Shown here: one piece after another, positions 24,701-36,700 of the stretch
Position numbering within the stretch: position 1 is the first letter of the stretch
Layout of the letters: the number at the start of each line of letters is the position of its first letter
Assembly (NCBI GenBank): GCA_022828595.1
Contig: JAKGHH010000006.1
Span: forward strand, 13,574,499-13,638,498
DNA: 64,000 nt
Direction of reading: 5' to 3'
From: Nelumbo lutea
Lineage: Eukaryota; Streptophyta; Magnoliopsida; Proteales; Nelumbonaceae
Translations under genes and position numbers: made by a program
The notes under the pieces: generated by a model
Seen by the model: only the letters and a program-made list of their open reading frames with translations
Told to the model about the DNA's origin: nothing
Database searches by the model: none

Positions 24701-27700
24701 ATATAACACAAACGAAACCGCGTGAATACTTTAAAAAGTAAAACAAGTTATTGCAGTTTTCTTAAACCCTCTATACAAGGAGTTCATCTTATTCATTTAC
24801 AAAATCACAATAGAAGAACTAAAGGGGATATCAGAAAATAGAAACAAAAAACAGAGAATCATGATGCTATTTAACCAGGAGATAGGGTATGCCTGATGCA
24901 TCTTCTTGGAGAATTTGTACTAAATTGGCTGGGAACTCATCCGGCAAGTTAAAAATGAAATTGCTTCTCAAATCACAAGCAATTTTATCTAGTTAAATCA
25001 GTTATCTGAGCCTATAAGCTAATTGTTGGTATTTTATGTGTTATCTTTGGTTATGTATGCCTTATTTCATAATCTTTAGTTTCGGTAATGCAATTTGTTT
25101 TAAATTTTATTTTAATATGAAAATGTTTGTATATATGTTTCAGCTTGTCATATATCTCTATACACTATGCCCTTCTGGTTGCCTATGTTGCTCGATCTTC
25201 AGATATATTAACGAATTTCCTCGGCATTCCATTGTATGAATCGTGACTCTAGCTTCTATTTTTGTTTATAGAGGAATGATGATGCCATTTTAATCTGTGA
25301 GAATTATTCTATGTTTATATTATGCATCACATGATTTTTTACCAGTAACTAAAAGAAAATTTCATTAATCAAAAGAGAGCATTACAATCATAAGCACGCC
25401 CCTAGAAGGCTAGCCTCAGATAGCCTCTCCACTACTTTCAATACAAATATCTAGTTCAGATTACAATGGATTAGTGAGCTCTCGATATATCTCATTCCTA
25501 TTAACTCTAAGCTTGGCTAGGCCATCTGCCAAAGCCATAATATGCATCATACAATTTTATACCCTATTCTTTTTTTTTCTTTTTCTATTTTATACCCTAT
25601 TCTAATAGTTGATTGTTTTACTTTTTTTAGTGTGTTGAATAATGACATGTTTTTCGTTGATGTGTTCTTCAGGTATCCTATTTTGTAATATCTCTTCATG
25701 GCTTTGTTCTCTATTTTGCAATATCAGCCAATTGTAATCATATTTTAATGGGTTATTCTATGGTAGGAACATGTCTTTTTAGTACTAACACCACAAAAGC
25801 ATTGTAAGGCTTTGTGAGTTTGCATGCTTGGTCTATTACGTCTATAATTGTTGCCTCCAAAGACCAATGTACATTTAGGTTGTAAATCTTGTGAACAAGG
25901 TGTAAATATTTGTAGCCTTAAACTCTTGTCAACTAAGAATAGTCTAGAATAATGACATGTTTTTCATTGATGTGTTCTTCAGATATCCTATTTTGTAATA
26001 TGTCTCTTCATGGTTTTGTTCTCTATTTTGCAATATCAGCCAATTGTAATCATATTTTAATGGGTTATTCTATGGTAGGAACATGTCTTTTTAGTACTAA
26101 CACCACAAAAGCATTGTAAGGCTTTGTGAGTTTGCATGCTTGGTCTATTACGTCTATAATTGTTGCATCCAAAGACCAATGTACATTTAGGTTGTAAATC
26201 TTGTGAACAAGGTGTAAATATTTGTAGCCTTGTGTAACATTTATAGTTGATAATGCATTCACAGCATTGATACTTGTTGATAATAGAGATATTTTTTTAT
26301 ATGTATTTGGGCAGTGGGATAGATGAGACTTTTATTATATTAATATATATAGTGGGCAGACTGCTTTAGGAGGTTTTAAGGGTCTGTTTGGTTTCCAAGA
26401 ATAGGTGTCTATCGGAACCCTATTGTTTGTTTGGCAGGTGTTAGCGTAGAGGTATTTCTGTCTTTATACCTTGATTGATGTTGCTGATCTGTAATGTTGT
26501 GTTGAAACATGTGCTCTTAACTTAAGTAAAGGCACATAGGTCTTTTCAATCAATAATAATATAAATACTTACTGGCCGACTGGGAGAAGTCAAGTTGACT
26601 CTTTCAGTTCGAACCAGAATTCTCTCTTCTCTCTTTCTCTCTTTCTTTATCACTTTTTCTTCTTCTACATAACTGAACTCAGTCAGGCCGAACTCTAAGG
26701 CAGACCTGAATTATGAGAGCTAGGTTAAATCTACCTAGATTTCTGCTTGCCTAGGGTTCATTCTCTGCGCACCCTATCTAGGGTTTTCCTCTTTTTTTCT
26801 GTGTTCGATTGGAGATAAGGGAAAGGGCCAAAAAGGAGTGATCGTCCTCTTCTCTTGGGGGTCTCTATGCCTCCAGTCAGGTCGTATGTGGTCGGTTGCT
26901 GTGATTTCTGAGATCGCCCTCTCCTGGTAGAGGAAGAATAGAGGGCCGAACTGTGTGGGCAGTGGCTGTTGTGTGTGAAGCGGCTGATGTGTGTGGACTG
27001 CTCTCCTGCTTGCATGGGTGTTACTTCAGCGATAAGGTAAGAGATTTCAGTGCATGATATCTGTTATGGATTAAATAGGAAGTTTGTTTCAGACCATTTG
27101 CTAGGGTTTCGGCCAGTAAGTGCTAGGGTTTATGATGATTTCTTTGTGCATTTTGAAGGAAGAGATGTGATCATATAGTGGCGAGATTTCAGGTAGTTAT
27201 AGGAGTTGGGTTTGTGGTGTAAAGAGCACACATTCCAACAACAATTAGTGCTGCAGTCAGTGTGATAGGTGTGACTTAGTGGTGTGTAGTGTGCAGATCT
27301 CAGTGATAATAGAATTCAGCAAGTGTGCAGAATTGGTGATAATATAATGGGAGACAATAATGATTATAAACCTAGTGTGATGGCGCCTACTGACTACCTG
27401 AATGTTCAGATGACCTCCATTAAGTTAAATGAAGAGAATTATGTGCCTTGGGCTAAATCCGTTGAAGTCTTTCTGAAGGCAAAGAAGAAGGTAAAACACA
27501 TCAGAGAGGAGAAACCCTCCTCTGACTCTCACGAGTATGAAGAGTGGGAGCAAGAGGACACTCAGATCATCACATGGTTGTGGAACAATATGGAACCCAG
27601 GATTAGTGTGAACTTCATGTTCCTTGATACTACCAAAGATGTGTGGGACCATGCGAAGAAATTGTATTCGGGGCAGGACAATACAACCAGAGTTTATTAG

Positions 27701-30700
27701 CTTTATCAAGAGTACTTTAATCTGCAACAGGGCAATCAGAGTCTTGAGGAGTACTATGCCAACATGAGGAACATACGTAATGAGTTGAATGTCTATCATC
27801 CTCTCACTTCTGATGCCAAGATTCAGCAGCAACAGAGAGAGCAACTTGATGTGTCTAGATTTTTGGTGGGACTAAAGTCTGAATATGAACTAGTACGGGC
27901 TCAGATATTAGGGGGATTAGCTCTTCCGTCCCTAGAAGAGGTATTTGCTCGACTTCAGAGGATTTCTACCGGATCTACTAAGAACTCTAATATCTCAGAT
28001 AGATCTGCCTTTGCTGCATCGAGAGGCCGTGGTGGTAGAGGTGGAGCTCAGGGAGCTTAGTTTGGCCATGGTGGTGGTAGTGGTAGTGGTTCTGCATATG
28101 GCCGAAGTGGCAATGGTGGGTCTACTCATAATCGTGGTGGTGGTCGTACTGGGAGCAGAGATTCAGGGGGAGCCCGTGGTAGAGGACGTAGCTCAGGCCC
28201 GAGGAAGTGCACTCATTGTGGTATGGATGGACATACCATCAACTATTGTTATGATCTACATGGTCCTCCCTCAACCTGGGCCAATCATGGCGCGACCGGT
28301 GACTCAAGTTCCAACTTTAGAGAGGAGAATCATTCATCTGACCAGTTGCCTCCTACATCCACAGATGGTTCCATGAAGGAGATGGTGAGTGTTCCCCGTG
28401 ATGAATATGAGAGGTTTATCCAATCACAGCAGAACACGAGAACTTTTGCTCACTTAGGTATGGCTTGTCTGGCATCTACACCCAATCCTTGGATCATTGA
28501 CTTTGGAGCCTCCGGTCACATGACTGGAACTCCAGGTGTGTTTTCCTCCTTATCTCATTGCTCAACATCACAAGCTGTCACCCTTGCTAATGGTTCCACA
28601 TCCTCAATTTGTGGTGTTGGTAGTGTTGACCTAGATCCTATATCCCTCTCATCAGTTCTGTATGTTCCTAAATTGCTTTTTAACCTTGTGTCTGTTAGTA
28701 AGCTGACCAAATCACTTAACTGCTCCATTACCTTTTATCCTTCTATGTGTGTTTTTCAGGATCTCAAGATGGGGATGAAGATTGGTGGAGGGCATGAAGC
28801 AGGTGGACTGTATTATCTTGACGGTGGTGGTGGTAGAACTTCAACAGCTCTCCAGTCATCTCTTTCTCCTTTCCAGTGGCACTACCGATTTGGTCATCTG
28901 TCGCTCAAAGTCTTGAAGTCCTTGGTTCCGTCCTTGAGTCAGCTTTCTGTTTTGGATTGTGATTTCTCCTTTCCAGTGGCACTGCCGATTTGGTCATCCG
29001 TCGCTCAAAGTCTTGAAGTCCTTGGTTCCGTCCTTGAGTCAGCTTTCTGTTTTGGATTGTGAGTCGTGTTAGTTTGGGAAACACCATCGCGTTCCCTTTA
29101 GTTCTAGGGTTGATAACCGTGTGTCGAGTCCTTTTTCTTTAGTTCATTCAGATGTTTGGGGTCCTTATAAAGTAATGTCATATAATGGATACAAATATTT
29201 TGTCATTTTTGTGGATGATTTTTCAATGATGACGTGGCTCTATTTAATGAAAGAAAGAAGGAATTGTTTACTATTTTTCAAAAATTTTATGCTGAAATTC
29301 GTAACCATTTTAGTACCCACATCAAAGTTTTTTGTTCTGATAATGGCTGCGAATATTTATCCTCATCATTTTAGGAATACCTGGACCAACACGGCATTAT
29401 ACATCAGACCCCGTGTACCTACACCCCACAACAAAACGGGGTGGTTGAGAGGAAGAATCGCCATCTCCTTGAAACAACAAGATCTCTAATGCATCACATG
29501 CATGTTCCCAAACCTTTTTGGAGTGATGCAGTGCTTACCTCTTGTTTTTTGATTAATCGGATGCCCACGTACATCCTTGATGGTCAATCTCCGTTTCAGG
29601 TCTTGTTTCCCACTTTGTCTCCGTTCCCTCTTATGCCGAGAGCTTTTGGGTGTGTCTGTTTTGTCCATAATCTGGGTCCCGGGAACGACAAGCTTGATGC
29701 CCATTCTCTCAAGTGCATCTTCCTTGGCTATTCTCGGACCCAAAAAGGGTATAGGTGTTACCATCTTGGTTCTCGATGGTCCTTTGCGTGTGCTGATGTC
29801 AGTTTCTTTGAGTCTACTCCGTTCTTTTTGGGGTCTGGTGATGCTTCTTCCTCCTCATCACCTCCTCCTCTTCCACTTCCCGTTCTCGATCCTCCTCCCT
29901 TTGTTTCAGTCGTGACCAAATCCTTGCGTCCGGTGCCACCACCTGTTGAACGCCCACCTATCCGTCATGTGTATACACATCGCCCACGTGCACCAACTAC
30001 TACTTCGGCTACATCACCGTCGACGGATCCGGCACCAGACCCCCACTTAGCATCTGAGATTGATCTACCCATTGCTTTACGGAAAGGTAAACGTACTTGC
30101 ACCCTTCATCCCATTTCTAATTATGTTTCTCTTACTCACCTTTCCGCTTCCCATCGCCAGTTTGTTACCTTGTTATCATCAGTTATTGTTTCTAAAGATG
30201 TCCAGGAAGCCCTTGCCTCTCCAGGGTGGTGTCATGCCATGGAAGAAGAACTCTCAGCCCTTCATCATAATCATACTTGGGATCTCACTGCTCTTCCTCC
30301 TGGGAAGCAAGCTGGTGGTTGTAAGTGGGCTTATACGGTGAAGTATCTGCCTGATGGTAGTGTTGAACGCTTGAAAGCACGATTAGTTGCAAAAGGGTAC
30401 TCCCAAGCCTATGGCATTGACTACACAGAGACCTCACCGGTTGCTAAGATAGGGTTAGTTCGTGTTGTGATCTCTCTTGCAGCCATGTATGAGTGGCCAC
30501 TATATCAGCTTGATATCAAGAATGCCTTTTTGCATGGTGACTTACTCGAGGAGGTCTACATGGAGCAACCTCCAGGGTTTGTTGCTCAGGGGGAGGATGG
30601 TAAGGTGTGCAGACTAAGGAAGGCTATATATGGGCTTAAGCAGTCTCCTCGAGCATGGTTTGGTAGGTTCAGTGAGGTGGTAAAGAAGTTTGGCATGAAA

Positions 30701-33700
30701 CAGTGCAAAGTTGACCATTCTGTATTTAGTCATGACTTTCCGGGAGGAAAAATACTGTTGGTGGTGTATGTAGATGATATTGTTATTACTGGGAATGATA
30801 ACATTGGTATTGACAGGCTGAAGACTTATCTGCAGGATCACTTTCAGACAAAGGATCTAGGTAAACTGAAATACTTCTTGGGGATAGAGGTAGCGAGATC
30901 CAAGTATGGGATTAACCTGTGCCAGAGGAAGTATGTGCTTGATTTGTTGGAAGAAACAGGCTTGTTGGGTGCCAAACTGGCTGAAACACCCATGGACACA
31001 AATACCAAGCTAAGCAGTGATATGGGTGAAGTGTTTGAAGACCCTGGCAGATACCGACTACTTGTGGGCAAATTGAACTACCTAACCATTACCAGACTAG
31101 ACATCTCATTTGCAGTTAGTGTGGTAAGCAGCCAGTTCATGCAAAAACCTTTGATTCCTCATTGGATTGCGGTTCTGAGAATTGTGAAGTATCTAAAAGG
31201 GCCCCTGGGTTGTGGTCTGATATACAAGAGTGGGGGAAAACTTGAAATAGAAGGGTATTCTAATGCTGATTGGGCCGGTTCTATGTCTGATAGGCGGTCT
31301 ACTACAGGCTATTGCACGTTTCTAGGAGGTAACCTGGTGACATGGAAAAGTAAGAAGCAGACGGTTGTGGCAAGAAGCAGTGCAGAAACAGAATATAGGG
31401 CTATGGCGCACACCGCTTGTTACAGGCTATTGCACGTTTCTAGGAGGTAACCTGGTGACATGGAAAAGTAAGAAGCAGACGGTTGTGGCAAGAAGCAGTG
31501 CAGAAACAGAATATAGGGCTATGGCGCACACCGCTTGTGAATTAGTGTGGCTAAGGAACCTTCTACAGGAAGTAGGGTACAACATTAACACTCCAATGAA
31601 GCTCTATTGTGATAATCAGGCTGCAGTTCATATCTCCTCTAATCTAGTGTTTCATGAAAGAACCAAGCACATTGAGGTTGACTGGCACTTTGTGAGGGAG
31701 AAGGTGCTGAATGGAGAGCTAGACACTACACATGTTAATACAGGAAATCAGTGGGCTGACTTATTTACAAAAGGCTTGAGTTGGGGAAGAGTGGACTACA
31801 TATGTAACAAGCTGGTGAGTATAGATATATACTCACCAACTTGAGGGGGAGTGTTAGCGTAGGGGTATTTCTGTCTTTATACCTTGATTGATGTTGCTGA
31901 TCTGTAATGTTGTGTTAGCGTAGGGGTATTTCTGTCTTTATACCTTGATTGATGTTGCTGATCTGTAATGTTGTGTTGAAACATGTGCTCTTAAGTAAAG
32001 GGCACATAGGTCTTTTCAGTCATGTTTTAATAATAATATAAATACTTACTGGCCGACTGGGAGAAGTCAAGTTGACTCTTTCAGTTCGAACCAGAATTCT
32101 CTCTTCTCTCTTTCTCTCTTTCTCTCTTTCTTTATCACTTTTTCTTCTTCTACATAACTGAACTCAGTCAGGCCGAACTCTAAGGCAGACCTGAATTATA
32201 ACAACAGGAATGGGTTTTGATTCCCATTCTTAGGGAAAGGGATTCCCCCATATTAATAAATATATTAATAATGAAATAATAAAATATTACCAAAATATTA
32301 GTAAAATAGAAATAAATAATAGTACTATAATAAGATATTAATAATTAATAATAAAAACAAAGATATTAACTATTAAATATAATAATAATAAAATATATAA
32401 TGTAATTAAAACAATAATAAGCATTAATGATAAAATGATAAAATAGTATGAAAGTAATAATAAGATGATAATAATTTAAGAGTATATTAATAATTAAATT
32501 AATAATAAAAATATATTAGTAAAATATTTATAAAAATATACTATAATATTAATAAATTAATAATAAAAAACAAAGATATTATTTATTAAATAATATTAAA
32601 TTAATTTTAAAAGAATAAACAAAAATAATAGACTATTAATAAACTAATAAGAAAGTAATAATAAAATATAATACAATAACAGATTATTAAAAAAATCCAT
32701 GTTAGAAGCTCTTGTCCTTGTATTACTAGATTTTGAAAAAGTCTTTGTTGTGGAGAGTGATGCTTCTCATGTAGGAATTGGTGCAGTCCTTAGCCAAGAG
32801 GGCAGATCAATAGCTTATTTTAGTGAAAAGTTATCAGAATGCAAGACAAGATACTCTACATATGACTTGGAGTTCTATGCTTTGGTAAGAGACCTACAGC
32901 ATTGGCAGCACTACTTAATACACCGAGAGTTTGTGATGTATTCTGATCATCAGGCCCTTTGAGCCGAAGATATGTTTTGTTGTCAAGTTTGAAGGCACAA
33001 GTAGTTGGATTTGAAGAATTGAGAACACAATACAGCAATGATCTTTTTTTCAGCCACATATTGAAGGAATTGGATGACCCAACCAGTAGGAAGGTTTCTT
33101 GATTTGTGTTAGTGTCGATTATATAGGGGCAGATTAGTCTTTTTGTTTATGTTTAATATGAGGTGTAATATTGAGTTAAGTGATGTGTCCCATACTTAAG
33201 TAGGGGCACAAGAGTCAATTTGTTTTTGAAATAGAAAGCTAAATACATCCTGGCCGACTGGAGAGATTGGATTTTTCTCTCTTGTTCAAACCAGCCTTTC
33301 TCTCTTCAGATCTGTATAGTCTTCTGTGCACCCTAGTTAAGTATTTTGCAGATTTTTCTTAGGGTTTTTGGAGTTTGTCAAAAAGGCTGAAAAGGAGTGG
33401 TCATTTTCTACTTCTGGAGGTTTTACTGCCTCCTATTGATTGTGGTGTAGTGGTTTCAGGTGGCTGGTAGAAAACCCTTGGATGGACCGAAGAGGGGTTG
33501 CTACAGTAATCTCGTGGTCTATGTTCAGATGTGTGGTTCAGATAGGTGGCCGAAGATCTAGTACTAGATGTGTGGAGTGCTGGTGTGATATCTTTGTGTG
33601 TGATGGTTTCTTGTGTGGTGCCGAAAGTGGAGAACAGTGGTGACTACCATGCTGAAACCTGTGATAGTGAATGTTTCAGCAATGGTCAGCTGTAAGTGTG

Positions 33701-36700
33701 AAATAGTGGTTATCGTTCAACTATAGGAGTGTGGTGTGGTGGTTGATGGTGAGTTAGGGTAACATATTAGTGTGAGAAGAATTTTTTTTTTTTAGGCAGC
33801 TATGGGAGACATTAGTAACACAAGTCTGTTATGATTCCCCTGATTACTTGAATGTGCAAATGACCTCCACCAAACTGAATGGAGAAAATTATGTGCCTTG
33901 GGCCAAATCTGTTGAAGTGTTTCTTAGAGCTAAGAAGAAAGTGAAACATGTGAGAGAAGAAAAACTCCTAGTTGACTCTCAAGAGTACAGTGATTGGGAA
34001 CAAGAAGGTGCGAAGATTATGACTTGGTTATGGAACAACATGGAACCTAAGATTAGTGTGAACTTCATGTTCTTAGACACAACCAAGGACATTTGGGGTC
34101 ATGAAAAGAAGCTTTACTCAGGGCAGGACAATACCACTAGGGTATACCAACTCTATCAAGAGTATTTTAATCTGCAGCAGGGTAATCAGAGTCTTGAGGA
34201 GTACTATACTAGTTTGAGGAATCTAAGGAATGAATTGAATGTGTATCACCCTCTTACATCTGATGTCAAAATTCAGCAACAATAGAGAGAATAACTTGAC
34301 GTTACCTGATTTTTGGTGGGATTGAAGTTTGGATATGAACCGATGAGAGCATAGATACTGGGTGGGTCTGCCCTCCCTTCCCTTGAAGAGGTGTTTTCCC
34401 ATCTCCGAAGGACTTCCATTGGACATCCGGAGAACCCTACCATATTAGATAGGTTTGCTTTTGCAGTGACAAGGGTGGGAGGTCGTGGTGGTAGAGGAGT
34501 AGTAACTCATCAGGGCCAGCCAGGCCGTGGTGGTAGAGGTGGACACATGTATAGTCGTGGTGGTGGGCGTATTAGAGGTCGAGATTTAGGGGGAGCTCGT
34601 GGTAGAGGACATAATAATGGTCCGAGAAGGTGTACACATTGTGGTATGGATGGACACACTGCTAATTTTTTCTATGATCTACATGGCCCGCCTTCATCCT
34701 AGGCAAATCATGAAGTGGCTAGTGGTGGTATGGAACAAGGAACTCAACAGACCGATCAAGACACCTCCATCTACAGATGCCTCCATACAAGAGATGATGA
34801 GTATTTCACATACTGAATATGAGCGGTTAATCCAGGCTACTTCTCAGCCGAGTACAACTATGCTTGCCCACTCAAGTATGGCTTGTCTAGCATCCAAACC
34901 CTCCCATTATATCATTGATTCTGGAGCTTCCGATCATATTACTGGGACTCTAGGTGTGTTCTCTTCACTTTCTTCATCCTCTACAACCCACACTGTCACC
35001 ATTGCTAATGGTTCCACTTCTTCCATATGTGGTATTTGTTAACACTAGTTCATTATCTTTGTTTTTAAGTCTCTTAATTGCTCTATCACCTTTTACCCTT
35101 CATCTTGTGTATTTCAGGATCTCAAGACGGGGATGAAGATTGGTGTGGAGTGCATGAAACTGGTGGACTGTATTACCTTGATGGTGGTGGTGGTGATTCG
35201 TCAACAACAACACTTTGGTTGCCTTTTTCCCATCTCCAGTGGCACTATAGATTTGGTCATTCGTTTCTTAAAACACTTAAGCAACTTGTTTCAGTATTGA
35301 GTCGTCTTTCTACTTTGGATTGTGAGTCGTGTCAGTATGGGAAGCATCATCAGGTTTCCTTTAGTCCTATAGTCGATTGTCGTATGTCGAGTCCTTTTTC
35401 TTTGGTCCATTTGGACATTTGGGGTCCATTTGAATTACTTTGTTATTCAAGGATGACATGGCTTTATCTTATGAAAGAAAAAAGTGAAGTATTTTCTATT
35501 TTCCAAAAGTTTCATGCTGAAATCCTCACTCAATTTGGTCTTCATATTAAGATCCTACGTTCTGATAATGGCCGAAAATATTTTTATACACCATTTCAGC
35601 AATATTTAGAACAACATGATATTATTCATCAAATCTCTTGCTCGTACACCCCTCAACAAAATGGGGTAGTTGAACAGAAGAACCGTCACCTCTTAGAAAC
35701 TGATTGGTCCCTATTGCACCATATATGTACCCAAATGTTTCTAGAGTGATGCTGTGCTTACATCTTACTTTCTTATTAACCGAATAACTATGTCCATCCT
35801 TGATGGTCAGTCTCCCTTCTCTGATTTGTTTCCTACACTGTTTCCTTTTCCTCTTACCCCTCGGGTTTTTGGGTGTGTGTGTTTTGTTTATAACCTCAGC
35901 CTTGTTCTCGACGTTGTTTTGTGCGTCCTGATGTTACCTTCTTTGAGTCGATTTTGTTTTTTTCTGGGTCGGATGTCTCTTTTCCTTCTCTTCCGCTTTC
36001 AGTTCCCGTTGCGGACCTCATTCCATTTGTTCTAGCTGTGACTAAGTCTTTGCCTCTGATGCCACTCCCTCCTACGCGGCCACCTATCCAGCAGGTGTGT
36101 ACACATCGACATGCACCGACTCCTCCAACTTCTTCACCTTCGACAAATCCAGTAGTGGTTTTTGTAGCACATCATACCCCGTTTCTGACCTTGACCTTCC
36201 CATTGCCCTACAGAAAGGTAAATGTAGTTATACCCTTCATCCTATCTCTAATTATGTTTCTATTTCTCACCTATCCCCTTCCCATCAACAGTTTGTTTCG
36301 TTGTTATCTTCTGTTTCCGTTCCTAAGGATGTCTAGGAAGTCCTTATCTCTCCAGGGTGGCATCAGGCGATGGAAGAACTCTCCGCTTTGGCTCATAATC
36401 GTAAATGGGATCTCACCACTCTTTCCCTTGGTAAGCATGCTGTAGGATGTAAGTGGGTATACACTGTCAAGTATTTGCCTGATGGTAGTGTTGAGAGATT
36501 GAAAGCTCGGTTGGTTGCCAAGGGTTATTCACGGTTCCTGGCATTGACTACATAGAGACCTTCTCTCCTATTGCCAAGATTGGTTCTGTTCGTGTTTTGA
36601 TTTCCCTATCTGCTATGCATGATTGGCCCTTGTTTAAGCTTGATATTAAAAATGCTTTTTTGCATGGTGATTTTCTTGAGGTGTATATGGAGCAACCACC

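Larger units (their letters stand above)
26439..32203 (+). mobile_element. Ty1/copia element M, both LTRs, largest intact Pol frame in the window
   Basis: This 5,765-bp element has a 5' LTR at 26439-26714, gag, protease, integrase, RT, RNase H, the polypurine tract TTGAGGGGGAG (31841-31851) and a 3' LTR at 31852-32203. The flanks are GCAGG (26434-26438) and ACAGG (32204-32208), a 5-bp duplication with one change. The 5' LTR loses its last bases and the core of the primer site: GAATTAT runs straight into GAGAGC. Three tandem duplications (100, 118 and 61 bp) lie inside. It is inactive, but the Pol frame is mostly open. Confidence 0.9.

Noticed and set aside
26065..26262. 65-codon minus-strand frame in the duplicated intron block
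   Set aside because: No family recognised; the same frame is not kept open in the first duplicate.
29486..29764. 92-codon minus-strand frame
   Set aside because: Antisense shadow of the integrase frame in element M.
32240..32690. AT-rich block considered as a matrix-attachment site or replication origin
   Set aside because: Only base composition supports it; no specific motif could be established.
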